From positions 35,702 to 99,701 of the forward strand of contig NZ_WAAU01000030.1 of NCBI RefSeq assembly GCF_008806755.1: DNA of 64,000 bases, in the 5' to 3' direction. The notes under the pieces are model-generated. The model ran no database searches and had not been told where the DNA came from. It saw only the letters and a program-made list of their open reading frames with translations. Position numbers and translations under genes: made by a program. Position 1 is the stretch's first letter. Each line of letters begins with the position of its first letter. Positions 51,072 to 62,762 of this stretch are shown here, one piece after another. Origin of the DNA: Tenacibaculum aiptasiae. Its GTDB lineage: Bacteria > Bacteroidota > Bacteroidia > Flavobacteriales > Flavobacteriaceae.

Positions 51072-52946
51072 TTAATCTACGTTATCGTGTAAAAATGAAT
51101 TATTGGTACGTGATAAATCGTTGTTGTCAGTATTCAATGCTGTATCTGACTTACTGATATCTGAACCAGAATCAATATCTACGCCCAATCTTTTGTATGC
51201 AGGCTGTTTTTCAATATCATCGATATTTTTACTAACCTGATCATTGAACTTATAGTTAAAGCCTTTCATCTTCTCACGTCTCTCCTGTGCTCTCTTTTGT
51301 AATTCAGAAATTGTTAAACTCAATGGAGAAACCTCTTCACTTGTTGTTTCTATTTCATTAACTTTTTCCTGAACTTTACTCGTAACTTCAAATTGTAACT
51401 CCTCTTCTACTTCTTCTTTTATAATAGGGGTTGAGCTTTTTCCTATTGTTGGTTGTACATCAAAATCATCTAAAACATAACGTTTCTCTACTTGATGTGT
51501 TTGTGGTTTCACATTCTCAGCAACTACATCAATGTTTTCGATTTCTTTTGTAGTTTCAACTAAACGAGTGTTAGGCGTAACTTCTTCATACGAATTTAAA
51601 GGCAAATCGAATAATAAATCTTGTTGAATTGGTTGTGGCTTTACCTCTTTCTTCTCAACTTTTTGCTCTGTTATATTCGTAATGATAAAATCATCCTCAG
51701 AAACTGATTCCAAAGCAATTTCATCATACACTACATCGATATTTTTAATTACATCGGTTGTAGGAATTAAGTTAAACTTTGGTGTTTTTTCTTCCTCTTC
51801 CTCTAAAACATGTACTACCTTTTCATTTTTAGGCTTAACAGTTAAAGGCTCATCTATGCTAGGAGCTGTTTCTATTTTCTTTTCTCCAAAACTATAAGTT
51901 GCTTTTTGCTCATCTTCTAAAGTATGAACAATTTTCTTTACCTCAGTGTTTGTTATTGTTCCTTGCTGATCTGCCGTAAAACCAGTAGCTACAATAGTAA
52001 CTGCTATACCATCTTCTAAAGCTTCGTCTTCTCCAATACCCATAATGATATTAGCATCATAACCTGCTTCAGTTTGAATATAATCGTTAATTTCTCCTAT
52101 CTCATCTAAAGTTACTTCATTTGCTCCAGAAACTATTAACAACAATACATTCTTAGCACCAGTAATTTTATTGTCGTTTAATAATGGTGAATCTAAAGCT
52201 TTTACAATTGCATTTTTAGCACGATTAGCTCCTGCTTCTTTTGCCGATCCCATAATTGCGGTACCACTATTTGACAATACTGTTTTAGCATCATGTAAAT
52301 CGATATTTTGTTTATAGTGATGCGTAATTACCTCTGCAATACCTTTTGCTGCCGTTGCTAAAACTTCATCAGCTTTAGAAAAACCTGCTTTGAAACCTAA
52401 ATTACCGTAAACCTCACGTAATTTATTGTTATTAATTACAATTAATGAATCAACATTTTCACGCAATTCATCAATTCCTTTTTGAGCTTGTTTTGAGCGC
52501 ATTCTTCCTTCAAACTGAAATGGCATTGTAACGATTCCTACCGTTAAAATATCCATATCCTTTGCTATTTTAGCAATAATAGGAGCCGCTCCAGTTCCAG
52601 TACCACCTCCCATACCAGCAGTTATAAAAACCATCTTAGTATGTGTACTTAACATTTGCTGAATTTCTTGTATACTCTCAGCTGCTGCTTGTGCTCCAAC
52701 CTCAGGATTTGCCCCTGCACCTAACCCTGAAGTTAAATGAGCTCCTAACTGAACTTTATTAGGAATTGGACTATTCTCTAGTGCTTGTGCATCAGTATTA
52801 CAAATTACGAAATCTACTCCGTGAATTTGTTTACTATACATGTGGTTTACTGCATTACTTCCTCCCCCACCAACACCAATTACTTTAATGGCATTCGATT
52901 GTGTTTTCGGCATGTCGAATGAAATGTTATTGAATTCTGTGCTCAT
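51072..52946 (-). CDS. ftsZ: Cell division protein FtsZ
   Basis: A 624-aa tubulin homologue that forms the division ring. The GTPase core spans about 15-330 ([27 protein letters not shown]). Unlike the 380-400-aa enterobacterial protein it has about 290 residues of acidic, low-complexity linker typical of Bacteroidota, ending in a short conserved part ([12 protein letters not shown], about 586-597) and a serine/asparagine-rich tail. It follows ftsA by 89 bp and closes the cluster. Confidence 0.96.
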   Translation of the reverse strand: MSTEFNNISFDMPKTQSNAIKVIGVGGGGSNAVNHMYSKQIHGVDFVICNTDAQALENSPIPNKVQLGAHLTSGLGAGANPEVGAQAAAESIQEIQQMLSTHTKMVFITAGMGGGTGTGAAPIIAKIAKDMDILTVGIVTMPFQFEGRMRSKQAQKGIDELRENVDSLIVINNNKLREVYGNLGFKAGFSKADEVLATAAKGIAEVITHHYKQNIDLHDAKTVLSNSGTAIMGSAKEAGANRAKNAIVKALDSPLLNDNKITGAKNVLLLIVSGANEVTLDEIGEINDYIQTEAGYDANIIMGIGEDEALEDGIAVTIVATGFTADQQGTITNTEVKKIVHTLEDEQKATYSFGEKKIETAPSIDEPLTVKPKNEKVVHVLEEEEEKTPKFNLIPTTDVIKNIDVVYDEIALESVSEDDFIITNITEQKVEKKEVKPQPIQQDLLFDLPLNSYEEVTPNTRLVETTKEIENIDVVAENVKPQTHQVEKRYVLDDFDVQPTIGKSSTPIIKEEVEEELQFEVTSKVQEKVNEIETTSEEVSPLSLTISELQKRAQERREKMKGFNYKFNDQVSKNIDDIEKQPAYKRLGVDIDSGSDISKSDTALNTDNNDLSRTNNSFLHDNVD

Positions 52947-53035
52947 AATAACTTTTCTTTTATTAATTCATATTCATTTTACGCTCCTCTTTAGGGGATA
53001 AATAGGAGTAATTTTTATTATTTATTTTAACTTGT

Positions 53036-54373
53036 CTATTCTGCGTTATCTAAAAACTCTTTGAATCTTTCAGTAAATTTTTCAAAAAACGACTTAGACT
53101 TTTCTTTTGTTCTTTGCTCTACCTCTTGTTGTAAAACCTCTTTCTCTTCAATCGCCTCCGGTTCTGTTTCTTCAATTGGTTCTTCAACAATTTCCTCTAC
53201 TTCACAAGATTCTTCTTTCTGTAAGCCCTCCATTAACAAACCAACGGCTGTTGCATATGACGGACTTGACAATACTTCATCTGAATCTCCTGCTAAATGC
53301 TCATTTGGATAACCAATACGAACATCCATTCCTGTAATATATTCAACTAATTGTCGTAAATGCTTTAACTGAGAACCACCTCCTGTTAAAACTATTCCTG
53401 CAATTAACTTTCCTTTTTGAGTTTCGTGCCCATAATTCTTTATTTCTAAATACACATGCTCTATAATTTCTTGTACTCTTGCATGTATTATTTTAGATAA
53501 ATTTTTAAGGGTTATCTCTTTTGGTTCTCTTCCTCTTAAACCTGGAATTGAAACAATCTCAGTTTCTTTATTTTCTCCTGGCCAAGCTGAACCAAACTTT
53601 ATTTTTAGTAACTCAGCTTGTTTTTCAATAATTGAACAACCTTCTTTTATATCTTCGGTTATAACATTACCTCCAAAAGGAATTACTGCCGTATGACGAA
53701 TAATCCCATCTTTAAATATTGCTAAATCAGTTGTTCCTCCACCTATATCAATTAAAGCTACTCCTGCTTCTTTTTCTTCTTGACTTAACACTGCTGATGC
53801 TGACGCTAACGGCTCTAATGTTATGTCTGACAAATTCAACCCAGCACTTTTTACACAACGACCAATATTTCTAATTGAAGAAACTTGCCCTACCACAACG
53901 TGAAAATTTGCTTCTAGTCTACCTCCATACATTCCTATAGGCTCCTTGATTTCTGGTTGACTATCTACTTTGAATTCCTGAGGTAATACATGAATTATTT
54001 CTTCTCCAGGAAGCATTACTAATTTATGTACTTGCTCAACCAAGTTTTCAATATCACCTTGATCAATTACTTCATCCGATTTTTCACGAGTTATGTAATC
54101 ACTATGGTGCAAACTTCTAATATGTTGCCCTGCAATACCTACTACAACATTCTCTATCTGTTGACCAGAAACACTCTGTGCTTCATCAACAGCTTGTTGT
54201 ATTGATTGAATTGTTTGTGTTATATTATTAACCACACCTCGTTTTACACCTAAACTTTTGGCTTTACCTATACCTAAAACCTCTAATTTACCATACTCGT
54301 TTTTACGACCAATCATGGCAACAATTTTGGTAGTACCAATATCTAGACCAACTGCAATTTTATTGTTTTCCAT
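53036..54373 (-). CDS. ftsA: Cell division protein FtsA
   Basis: A 445-aa actin-like ATPase that tethers FtsZ to the membrane. IAVGLDIGTTKIVAMIG (about 5-21) is phosphate loop 1, ALIDIGGGTTDLAIF phosphate loop 2, IVLTGGGSQLKHL the adenosine site. The C-terminal SKSFFEKFTERFKEFLDNAE is a typical amphipathic membrane helix. ATG 54373 (MENNKIAVG) is preferred over one 8 codons upstream; the gene overlaps the end of ftsQ by 14 bp. Confidence 0.95.
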   Translation of the reverse strand: MENNKIAVGLDIGTTKIVAMIGRKNEYGKLEVLGIGKAKSLGVKRGVVNNITQTIQSIQQAVDEAQSVSGQQIENVVVGIAGQHIRSLHHSDYITREKSDEVIDQGDIENLVEQVHKLVMLPGEEIIHVLPQEFKVDSQPEIKEPIGMYGGRLEANFHVVVGQVSSIRNIGRCVKSAGLNLSDITLEPLASASAVLSQEEKEAGVALIDIGGGTTDLAIFKDGIIRHTAVIPFGGNVITEDIKEGCSIIEKQAELLKIKFGSAWPGENKETEIVSIPGLRGREPKEITLKNLSKIIHARVQEIIEHVYLEIKNYGHETQKGKLIAGIVLTGGGSQLKHLRQLVEYITGMDVRIGYPNEHLAGDSDEVLSSPSYATAVGLLMEGLQKEESCEVEEIVEEPIEETEPEAIEEKEVLQQEVEQRTKEKSKSFFEKFTERFKEFLDNAE

Positions 54374-55100
54374 CTTGATTTTGTTTTGTGCACACAACTT
54401 GGTTGTGGTATTTTACATTTATTATCTTATACTTTTTTATCGTTTTATCAACTAAGGCTTTGTTATAAAAAGCCATTAATTTTTTAAACTTTATATCTAC
54501 ATCTTTCAATTTTCCAAAAAGAATCTTATAATCACCGCTACGCACAGTAAACACATATTCTTTTTGAGCGTTTTTTTGAATTGCAATGATTTCTTTTGAA
54601 AAAAAATCGTTACTTTCAATCGCCTTTATTAACGCTATTAATTCTTTGATATCCTCAGACTCCCTTACCCCTGAAACTAACGGTACTCTAGCCGAAAAAT
54701 TGGTTGACATTGGTATTTTAACACCAAACTTATCAACATAAAAGGACTTACCTTTATCAACAATTCGAGCTATTGGTTTTCGCTGTTTTATTACAGTTTT
54801 CAACACCCCATCTACTGTTAAAAAAACGGTTGCTTTTTCAACATACGGGTTCGCCAAAACATTAGTTTCTAGAAAATGTAAATCTACCACTCTTTTCGGT
54901 TGGTTTTTAACAAATTCTTTATTTTGTATTAACAATTTATCAACTATACTGTGCGTCAAAAAGTTATTGTCTCCCGCTTCAAATTCAACCACTGTATTTT
55001 TCACCTTTTTACTACCATTTTTACCTGTAGTAAACCCATACAAAAAGCCAAAAAACATCAGCAAGAGGAAAAAAGATAAATATATTATTACTTTTTTCAT
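54360..55100 (-). CDS. ftsQ: Cell division protein FtsQ
   Basis: A 246-aa bitopic protein: one membrane helix (about 4-24), then a POTRA-like region (FLTHSIVDKLLIQNKEFVK...FLETNVLANPYVEKATVFLTVDGVLKTVIKQRKPIARI) and the FtsQ beta-domain. It links FtsA/FtsZ to the septal synthases. The family is weakly conserved, but its position between murC and ftsA (overlapping both) makes the call safe. Confidence 0.92.
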   Translation of the reverse strand: MKKVIIYLSFFLLLMFFGFLYGFTTGKNGSKKVKNTVVEFEAGDNNFLTHSIVDKLLIQNKEFVKNQPKRVVDLHFLETNVLANPYVEKATVFLTVDGVLKTVIKQRKPIARIVDKGKSFYVDKFGVKIPMSTNFSARVPLVSGVRESEDIKELIALIKAIESNDFFSKEIIAIQKNAQKEYVFTVRSGDYKILFGKLKDVDIKFKKLMAFYNKALVDKTIKKYKIINVKYHNQVVCTKQNQDGKQ

Positions 55101-56449
55101 ATTTGATTTGTGTATTTTTCTTCTAAACTTTCTTTCACTTCATCAACCAATAATCCGATATCTCCAGCACCTAACATTGCTATAATTTTTGACTCAGATT
55201 TCAATATTTCGTCACTCAGTTTTTCTTTAGATACAAGCTTTTTACTTTTCAAACTCATTTTATCTAATAACCATGACGATGTTACTCCTTCGATTGGCAG
55301 TTCTCTGGCAGGATATATATCTAACAACAACACTTCATCAAATTTAGAAAGCGCTTCTGCAAAATCATCTGCAAAATCTTTTGTTCTACTGAATAAATGT
55401 GGTTGAAAAACCGCCAACACTTTATCTTTTGGATACATTTCTCTTACCGAATGCTCCACTGCTTTTATTTCTGTTGGATGGTGTGCGTAATCATCTATTA
55501 AAACTAAATTTTCAGTTTTTATTTTATATGAAAACCTTCGCTGCACTCCTTTAAATGTCTTTAACTGTTCTTTTATTTTTTCTAAAGACACCCCATAAAC
55601 ATCTGCCATTGCTAAAGCCGCTAAAGCATTCATCATATTATGCTTTCCTGGCAAATGAAATTCAATATTTTTTATTTCTGATGTTGGTGTTTGCACATCA
55701 AAAACATATTTCCCTTCAGCTACTTTAACATTATACGCTTTATAATCTGCTTCTTCATTTACCCCATACGTAAGTCCTTTCAAAGGAATTCCCTTAGCCA
55801 CTATTAGAGTATCTGACACCTTGCTTGAAAAATCTCTAAACGACTGTTGCAACGCTTCACTCTCTCCATAAATATCTAAATGATCCGCATCCATTGAGGT
55901 TACACAAGCTATATTTGGAGACAATTTTAAAAACGATCTATCAAACTCATCTGCTTCTACCACCGAAACTTTATCCTCTCCTAAAATAAGGTTTGAGTTA
56001 TAATTCTCTGCTATACCTCCTAAAAAAGAAGTTGCCTTTTCTGGCTGCATAATATGTCCCAAAATAGAAGATGTAGTTGTTTTTCCATGAGTTCCTGCCA
56101 CTCCTAAACAAAAGGTATTTCTTGTAATTTCTCCTAAAATTTCTGCTCTTTTTAAGATTACAAATCCATTATTTTTAAAATAATTTAATTCCTCATGGTC
56201 TTTTGGAATTGCTGGCGTATAAACAACCAATGTTTTTTCTTTCTCTAAAAAAGAAAGGGGTATATTTTTAATTGAATCTTCAAAATGAATTTCAACACCA
56301 ATCTCTTCTAATTTCTTAGTTAATGGACTTGGTGTTTTATCATAACCACATACTTTTTTCCCGTTCATAGAAAAATAACGCGCAATAGCACTCATTCCTA
56401 TTCCTCCTACACCTATAAAATAAACGTTATGTATCGTTTTTAAATTCAC
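55097..56449 (-). CDS. murC: UDP-N-acetylmuramate-L-alanine ligase
   Basis: A 450-aa Mur ligase adding L-alanine to UDP-MurNAc. YFIGVGGIGMSAIARYF (about 10-26) is the N-terminal nucleotide fold, GVAGTHGKTTTSSILG (about 116-131) the ATP P-loop, DYAHHPTEI (about 321-329) the C-terminal substrate site. It overlaps ftsQ by 4 bp and murG by 1 bp, fully embedded in the cluster. Confidence 0.96.
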   Translation of the reverse strand: MNLKTIHNVYFIGVGGIGMSAIARYFSMNGKKVCGYDKTPSPLTKKLEEIGVEIHFEDSIKNIPLSFLEKEKTLVVYTPAIPKDHEELNYFKNNGFVILKRAEILGEITRNTFCLGVAGTHGKTTTSSILGHIMQPEKATSFLGGIAENYNSNLILGEDKVSVVEADEFDRSFLKLSPNIACVTSMDADHLDIYGESEALQQSFRDFSSKVSDTLIVAKGIPLKGLTYGVNEEADYKAYNVKVAEGKYVFDVQTPTSEIKNIEFHLPGKHNMMNALAALAMADVYGVSLEKIKEQLKTFKGVQRRFSYKIKTENLVLIDDYAHHPTEIKAVEHSVREMYPKDKVLAVFQPHLFSRTKDFADDFAEALSKFDEVLLLDIYPARELPIEGVTSSWLLDKMSLKSKKLVSKEKLSDEILKSESKIIAMLGAGDIGLLVDEVKESLEEKYTNQI

Positions 56450-57540
56450 TAAATAATTAATTTTTCTATTTCGTTAACTATATCACTTGTTGCATTTGGC
56501 AATGCTAACTCATTTATATTTTCACTTAAGCTTTGTTGCTTTCCTTCATCTTTTAGTAAAGTTTCTAAAACTATTGGAAATGTATCTAGCTCTTTTTCCT
56601 TTACTAAAATTGCACCATGTTTATCTGCTATCGATTTTGCATTTTTAGTTTGATGATCTTCTGCTACATTAGGAGAAGGTATAAATATTGTTGGTTTCCC
56701 TACAATACACAACTCTGAAACTGAACTTGCTCCTGCTCTTGAAACAATAAAATCTGCCGCTGCATAAGCCAAATCCATTCTATTCAAAAATTGATGTACT
56801 TGTACATTCTCTAATTCATTATATTTTTGATATTCTTCAAAATACAACCTTCCACATTGCCAAATCAATTGCACTTTTTGCTCTTTAAAAAACTCTAAAT
56901 TAGCCTCTATTAACTGATTTATTTTTCTTGCTCCTAAACTTCCTCCTAACACTAAGATTGTTTTCTTTTTTGAATCTAACTCAAAAAACTCCTTACCCTC
57001 TTCATCCTTTGTGTGTATAAACAGTAAATCTTGACGTACTGGATTTCCTGTTTTTATTATTTTTTCTTCAGGAAAAAAACGTTCTAAATTCTCATATGCC
57101 ACACATATTTTCCCTGCTTTTTTACTTAACAACTTATTTGTTATCCCTGGATACGAATTTTGTTCTTGTATTAGTGTTGGAATTCCTTTCTTGTTAGCTA
57201 CCATTAATGTTGGTCCGCTTGCAAAACCTCCCGTTCCTATGGCAACATCTGGCTTAAACTTTCGAATAATTCTATGAGCTTTCCACAAACTACTTAGCAA
57301 CTTAAATGGAAACAATAAATTTTTAGCTGTTAATTTTCTTTGAATTCCAGATATCCACAATCCTTCTATATCATATCCTGCTTGCGGTACTTTTTCCATC
57401 TCCATTTTATCTTTTGCTCCCACAAATAAAATATTAGCCCCTGGATAACGAACTTTTATTTCATTCGCTATAGCTATTGCTGGATATATATGACCTCCAG
57501 TTCCTCCTCCGCTTATTATGATGTTAATCGATTGTTTCAT
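56449..57540 (-). CDS. murG: UDP-GlcNAc:undecaprenyl-PP-MurNAc-pentapeptide GlcNAc transferase
   Basis: A 363-aa GT-B glycosyltransferase making lipid [24 protein letters not shown] is the N-terminal glycine-rich loop, [14 protein letters not shown] the second-domain start, [32 protein letters not shown] the UDP-GlcNAc site. It overlaps ftsW by 17 bp. Confidence 0.96.
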   Translation of the reverse strand: MKQSINIIISGGGTGGHIYPAIAIANEIKVRYPGANILFVGAKDKMEMEKVPQAGYDIEGLWISGIQRKLTAKNLLFPFKLLSSLWKAHRIIRKFKPDVAIGTGGFASGPTLMVANKKGIPTLIQEQNSYPGITNKLLSKKAGKICVAYENLERFFPEEKIIKTGNPVRQDLLFIHTKDEEGKEFFELDSKKKTILVLGGSLGARKINQLIEANLEFFKEQKVQLIWQCGRLYFEEYQKYNELENVQVHQFLNRMDLAYAAADFIVSRAGASSVSELCIVGKPTIFIPSPNVAEDHQTKNAKSIADKHGAILVKEKELDTFPIVLETLLKDEGKQQSLSENINELALPNATSDIVNEIEKLII

Positions 57541-58717
57541 GTAAAATATCTAAAGGATTATCATCTAAAATTGTTTCTTCTGTTTCATTCTTTGAAGCAC
57601 TCACACTCAATATCATTCCCAAAGCAAAACATGTCATCCAAATAGAGGTTCCTCCACTACTTATCAATGGAAGTGTTTGACCTGTTACTGGTAAAATATT
57701 TACAGCTACAGCCATATTTATCATTGCTTGAAAAACTATTGGAACACCTACTCCTATTACCATTAGTGTTGCAAAAATTGTTGTTGCCTTCTTTGCTGTT
57801 ATCAAAATTCTAAACAACAATAAAAAGTATATAAACACTACAATTACAGCACCAACCAAACCATACTCTTCTACAATTATAGCATAAATAAAATCTGATG
57901 ATGACTGTGGTAAGAAATTCTTCTGAACGCTTTTTCCTGGACCTCTTCCAACCACACCTCCTGTGGCTATGGCAATTTTCGCCTTTTCAACCTGATAATC
58001 TTCTTTTCCATCAGATTTTGAAAAATTTTCTATCCTGCTTTGCCAAGTATTAACACGATTTGGCATTGCATCTGGAAATGCCTTTGCTACTAGTATAAAA
58101 AACAACAAAGCAAAAAGCCCCATACTTAGTATGTAGCCTATAAATTTTAATGGATACCCTCCAATATAACTTAACAACAAAATCATTGTAAAAACTATTG
58201 CTGTTGTTGAAAAGTTTGCTGGTAACACAAGCACTAAAACTACACCTACAGGCAACCATAGCTTTATTAAACTTTCTTTAAATACTATTACTTTTTCTTT
58301 ATTTTTAGCCAAATACCTTGCCACATATACCATTAAAACTAAACCTGCCAAGGTAGATGTTTGAAAACCAATACCTACAAACGGAATTCGAATCCATCTA
58401 CTTGCATTAGCGCCTCCAATAATTGTTCCCTGAGCCAAGGTTACTATCAGAAGTAACACCACTACAGGAAGCATTAGAATAGAACCTCCACTAAAATATC
58501 TATACGGTACTTTATGGACGCCATAAATTATTGCAAAACCTGTAATTAATAAAACGATATGCTTTACTAAGTGCCCTAAAGTAGAACCATTACCTACTAC
58601 GTATACTAAGTTAGTACTTGCACTATAAATTGGCATAAATGAGAATATAGCCAACATAGCAACAATTGCCCATATAGCTCTATCCCCTTTAATATGTTGA
58701 AAGATGGTTTTCATCAA
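57524..58717 (-). CDS. ftsW: Septal peptidoglycan glycosyltransferase FtsW
   Basis: A 397-aa SEDS protein with about ten helices. [25 protein letters not shown] and the late [16 protein letters not shown] are SEDS signatures; it lacks the SYGG of RodA and shows the FtsW-type SSGGTS instead. It polymerises septal glycan with FtsI. It lies 12 bp after murD and overlaps murG. Confidence 0.94.
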   Translation of the reverse strand: MMKTIFQHIKGDRAIWAIVAMLAIFSFMPIYSASTNLVYVVGNGSTLGHLVKHIVLLITGFAIIYGVHKVPYRYFSGGSILMLPVVVLLLIVTLAQGTIIGGANASRWIRIPFVGIGFQTSTLAGLVLMVYVARYLAKNKEKVIVFKESLIKLWLPVGVVLVLVLPANFSTTAIVFTMILLLSYIGGYPLKFIGYILSMGLFALLFFILVAKAFPDAMPNRVNTWQSRIENFSKSDGKEDYQVEKAKIAIATGGVVGRGPGKSVQKNFLPQSSSDFIYAIIVEEYGLVGAVIVVFIYFLLLFRILITAKKATTIFATLMVIGVGVPIVFQAMINMAVAVNILPVTGQTLPLISSGGTSIWMTCFALGMILSVSASKNETEETILDDNPLDILHETID

Positions 58718-58729
58718 TCAGTTTTAGTT

Positions 58730-60064
58730 TTATAAATTTTTAACCGCTTCTCTAAATTTATTCCCTCGATCCTCGTAACTATCAAACAAATCAAAACTTG
58801 CACATGCTGGCGACAACAAAACTGCATCACCCTTTTTTGCTATTTTATGAGACACCTTAACAGCCTCTTCAGCTCCTGCTGTTTCAACCATTACCTCTAC
58901 AACATTTTGAAATGTTTCTATAATCTTTTGATTATCCAACCCTAAACATACGATTGCTTTTACCTTTTCTCTAACCAAAGGCATTAAATCTGTGTAATCA
59001 TTTCCTTTATCTACCCCCCCTACAATCCACACTGTTGGAGCCTCCATACATTCTAATGCATAATAAACAGCATTTACGTTTGTAGCTTTACTATCGTTTA
59101 TATACTGAACTCCATTAATTTTTTGCACATTTTCTAAACGATGCTCTACTCCTTCAAAATCAGATAAACTCTCTGCTATTGTATTTTTTCTAACTTGTAA
59201 TAATCGAGCTGCCATTGATGCTGCCATTGCATTCTTAGTATTATGTTTTCCTTTTAATGCTAATTCAGAAACATTCATTAGTACTTCTTCTGTATTTAAT
59301 TTCATTATTATCTTATCTTGTCTTAAAAAGGCTCCAAACTCTAATTCTTTTTCAATTGAAAAAGGAACTAATTTTGCCTTTACTTTATTATTTTTCAACC
59401 AATTTTGTATCGCTTTGTCATCTGCGTCATAAATCAAAAAATCTTTTTCTGTTTGATTTTTTGTAATGCGAAACTTTGACGCTATGTACTTTTCAAAATC
59501 ATAATCATACCTATCTAAATGATCTGGTGATATGTTTGTTATAATTGCTATATGTGAATTAAACTCTTCAATCCCATCCAACTGAAAACTACTCAATTCT
59601 AACACATACTCTTTGTAATCTTGCTCAGCTATTTGCTTTGCAAAACTATCACCTATATTTCCACCTATACCAACATCTAGTCCTCCTTGTTTTAACAAGT
59701 GATGCGCTAACAACGTTGTAGTTGTTTTACCATTTGATCCTGTTATTCCTACTATAGTTGCATTTGTATATTTAGACGCAAACTCTATTTCAGAAATAAC
59801 CTTTACACCTGCTACCATCAATTTTTGCACTAAGGCAACTTTTTCTGGTATACCAGGGCTTTTCATTACCAAATTAGCATTCAATATTTTACTTTTCGTA
59901 TGCTGATTTTCCTCAAAATCTATAGCATTATGTAAAAGAACCTTTTTATACCTTTCTGCTATGCTTCCTTTATCTGAAACAAAAACATCAAAGCCTTTTT
60001 GCTTTCCTAAAATAGCTGTTCCTACACCGCTTTCTCCTCCTCCTAAAACAACCAACCTTTCCAT
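58730..60064 (-). CDS. murD: UDP-N-acetylmuramoylalanine-D-glutamate ligase
   Basis: A 444-aa Mur ligase adding D-glutamate. ATG 60064 begins MERLVVLGGGESGVGTAIL, the normal first strand; an ATG 20 codons further upstream overlaps mraY and is not needed. GITGSNGKTTTTLLAHHLL is the P-loop and NDSKATNVNAVYYAL the C-terminal site. It starts 2 bp after the mraY stop. Confidence 0.95.
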   Translation of the reverse strand: MERLVVLGGGESGVGTAILGKQKGFDVFVSDKGSIAERYKKVLLHNAIDFEENQHTKSKILNANLVMKSPGIPEKVALVQKLMVAGVKVISEIEFASKYTNATIVGITGSNGKTTTTLLAHHLLKQGGLDVGIGGNIGDSFAKQIAEQDYKEYVLELSSFQLDGIEEFNSHIAIITNISPDHLDRYDYDFEKYIASKFRITKNQTEKDFLIYDADDKAIQNWLKNNKVKAKLVPFSIEKELEFGAFLRQDKIIMKLNTEEVLMNVSELALKGKHNTKNAMAASMAARLLQVRKNTIAESLSDFEGVEHRLENVQKINGVQYINDSKATNVNAVYYALECMEAPTVWIVGGVDKGNDYTDLMPLVREKVKAIVCLGLDNQKIIETFQNVVEVMVETAGAEEAVKVSHKIAKKGDAVLLSPACASFDLFDSYEDRGNKFREAVKNL

Positions 60065-60066
60065 TA

Positions 60067-61293
60067 CTATCTCAGTTTTAGAGTTACTATCGTAAACACT
60101 GCTAATAAAATTCCTACAATCCAAAAACGTGTAACAATTTTACTTTCATGATAATTTGACTTCTGATAATGGTGATGTAAAGGCGACATTTTAAAAACAC
60201 GCCTTCCTTCTCCAAACTTCTTTTTTGTATACTTAAACCAAGAAACCTGAATCATTACCGATAAATTTTCAACCACAAAAACTCCTGCTAATATTGGCAA
60301 CAATAATTCTTTTCGAATTGCAATTGCTATTACCGCTATAATCCCTCCAATGGTTAAACTTCCTGTATCTCCCATAAATACCTGAGCTGGATACGTGTTA
60401 TACCATAAAAATCCTATTAAAGCCCCTGCAAAAGCAAGTATAAACACTGCCATTTCTCCAGATTTAGGGATATACATTACATCTAAATAATCTGCAAAAA
60501 TTATATTACCAGATACCCATGCAAAAATTGCCAAAGTAACCACCATAATTGCAGATGTTCCAGCTGCTAAACCATCAATCCCATCTGTTAAATTAGCGCC
60601 ATTTGAAATTCCTGTTACGATAAAAACAACAACAAATATGAATACAATCCACCCATACTTCCTATAATCATCTCCTAGAAAACTTAGTGCTTTTGCATAA
60701 TCTAACTCATTGTCTTTTAAAAATGGCACCGTAGTTTTAGTTGATTTATGCGCCTCTCCAAAAACCTTCTTCTTACCATCAACCTGAACTATTTGCTCTG
60801 AAGCCGGTAACTGCTCTTTTATTGTTACATCTTGGTGAAAATAAAGCATTGAACCTACAATAAGCCCAAGCCCAACTTGACCTAGCACTTTAAACTTACC
60901 TTTCAATCCAGCCTTATCTTTTTTAAACACCTTTATATAATCATCTGCAAAACCTATTAACCCCATCCAAACCGTTGTGATTAATAAAATGATGATATAA
61001 ATATTTTCTAACCTTGCCAATAACAAGACCGGTATTAATGTTGCAAAAATGATAATAACACCTCCCATTGTTGGTGTACCTGCTTTTTGTACCTGCCCCT
61101 CTAAACCTAAATCTCTAACCGTTTCACCTACCTGTTGTCTTCTTAAATAATTAATGATTTTTTTTCCAAAAATCGTAGAAATTAATAATGACAAAATAAA
61201 CGCTGTTGCTGAACGGAACGTAATGAATTGAAATACACTCGCCCCCGTTAGGTTAAATTCGCTTTCTAAATATTGAAATATATAATACAGCAT
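60067..61293 (-). CDS. mraY: Phospho-N-acetylmuramoyl-pentapeptide transferase
   Basis: A 408-aa membrane enzyme making lipid [21 protein letters not shown] and [22 protein letters not shown] carry the DD aspartates; [19 protein letters not shown] (about 232-250) and the late HHHYQK (about 371-376) are the family's other catalytic regions. An extra loop near 150-200 ([21 protein letters not shown]) lengthens it, as is usual in Bacteroidota. Follows murE by 5 bp. Confidence 0.96.
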   Translation of the reverse strand: MLYYIFQYLESEFNLTGASVFQFITFRSATAFILSLLISTIFGKKIINYLRRQQVGETVRDLGLEGQVQKAGTPTMGGVIIIFATLIPVLLLARLENIYIIILLITTVWMGLIGFADDYIKVFKKDKAGLKGKFKVLGQVGLGLIVGSMLYFHQDVTIKEQLPASEQIVQVDGKKKVFGEAHKSTKTTVPFLKDNELDYAKALSFLGDDYRKYGWIVFIFVVVFIVTGISNGANLTDGIDGLAAGTSAIMVVTLAIFAWVSGNIIFADYLDVMYIPKSGEMAVFILAFAGALIGFLWYNTYPAQVFMGDTGSLTIGGIIAVIAIAIRKELLLPILAGVFVVENLSVMIQVSWFKYTKKKFGEGRRVFKMSPLHHHYQKSNYHESKIVTRFWIVGILLAVFTIVTLKLR

Positions 61294-61298
61294 TTATT

Positions 61299-62762
61299 TT
61301 AGTTTTTTAGTTGATTAAAACAATTAGTCACTTCTTCTAAATCATCAAAATGGTGTTTAACTCCATTTATTTCTTGATAATTTTCATGCCCTTTTCCTGC
61401 AATCAATATTATATCTCCAGCTTCTGCTAACTTACATGCTGTTTTTATAGCTTGTCTTCTATCTAAAATTGATAATGTTTTTTTATAGTTTTCTGCCGAC
61501 ACTCCCTCTTCCATTTCATCAATAATTACCTGCGCATCTTCTGTCCTAGGATTATCTGATGTAAAAATTGCTTGATCGCTTAATTGTGATGCTATAAGTG
61601 CCATTTTCGGACGCTTGGTTTTATCTCTATCTCCTCCGCAACCTACTACTGTGAATACTTTTTCGTTTCCTGTTCGAATATCATTTATCGTTTGCAATAC
61701 ATTTTTCAAAGCATCTGGTGTATGCGCATAATCAACTATAGCTGTTACTTTATCTTCAGATACCGTATACTCAAAACGCCCTCTTACACTCTCCAACTCA
61801 CTCACTATTCTTAAAGTTTCAAACTTTTCAAAACCTAATAAATCTGCCACACCAAAAATCGCCGCTAGATTATAAGCATTAAATTCCCCTATCAATCTTG
61901 TCCAGATTTCAATTCCATTTATAGACAATAATGTTCCAGAAAAACGTTTTTCTAAAACTTTTACTTTATAATCTCCTAATGTTTTTAAAGCATATGATTT
62001 CTTATTTGCTTTTGTATTCTGAAGCATTATTTGACCGTTTTTATCATCAATATTCACCAAAGCGAATGCTGATTTTGGCAATGAGTCAAAAAACGACTTT
62101 TTCACATCTCTATATTCTGCAAAAGTCTCATGATAATCTAAATGGTCGTGAGATAGATTTGTAAAAACACCTCCTACAAAACTCAATCCTTCAGTTCTCT
62201 TTTGATGCACTCCATGCGAGCTAACCTCCATAAAACAGTACTCAACCCCTTCTTCAACCATTAATGACAGGTATTTGTTAATCATTAATGAATTTGGAGT
62301 TGTATGTGTTGCCTCGTACTCAACTTCATCAACCATTACTTTCACAGTTGAAAGCAAACCTACTTTATAACCCGCTTTTTTAAACAGCTTATACAATAAT
62401 GTAGCAATGGTTGTTTTACCGTTAGTACCTGTAACTCCCACCAACTTCAAATCACCACTCGGATTACCATAAAAATTAGCTGACATTACTGCCAAAGCAA
62501 CGCTAGAATCTACCACTTCTATATAGGTAACATCTTCCATCATATTAGCTGGAAGCTTTTCACAAATAATCGTATTTGCCCCCAACCCTAATGCCTTATC
62601 TATAAACTGATGCCCATCTACCATCACTCCTTTTTGAGCAACAAAAACATCATTTTTTTCAATTTGCCTACTATCAAATTGAATATCCTTCACCATCACA
62701 TCTGTATTTCCATGCACTGCATTTACAGATACTTTATATAATATGTCTTTTAATCTCTTCAA
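61299..62762 (-). CDS. murE: UDP-MurNAc-L-Ala-D-Glu:diaminopimelate ligase
   Basis: A 487-aa Mur ligase adding the third stem residue. GVTGTNGKTTIATLLYKLF (about 109-127) is the P-loop, THTTPNS the substrate loop, and DNPRTEDAQVIIDEM near 400-414 contains the DNPR motif diagnostic for meso-diaminopimelate rather than lysine. The start directly follows the ftsI stop (adjacent, no gap). Confidence 0.95.
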   Translation of the reverse strand: MKRLKDILYKVSVNAVHGNTDVMVKDIQFDSRQIEKNDVFVAQKGVMVDGHQFIDKALGLGANTIICEKLPANMMEDVTYIEVVDSSVALAVMSANFYGNPSGDLKLVGVTGTNGKTTIATLLYKLFKKAGYKVGLLSTVKVMVDEVEYEATHTTPNSLMINKYLSLMVEEGVEYCFMEVSSHGVHQKRTEGLSFVGGVFTNLSHDHLDYHETFAEYRDVKKSFFDSLPKSAFALVNIDDKNGQIMLQNTKANKKSYALKTLGDYKVKVLEKRFSGTLLSINGIEIWTRLIGEFNAYNLAAIFGVADLLGFEKFETLRIVSELESVRGRFEYTVSEDKVTAIVDYAHTPDALKNVLQTINDIRTGNEKVFTVVGCGGDRDKTKRPKMALIASQLSDQAIFTSDNPRTEDAQVIIDEMEEGVSAENYKKTLSILDRRQAIKTACKLAEAGDIILIAGKGHENYQEINGVKHHFDDLEEVTNCFNQLKN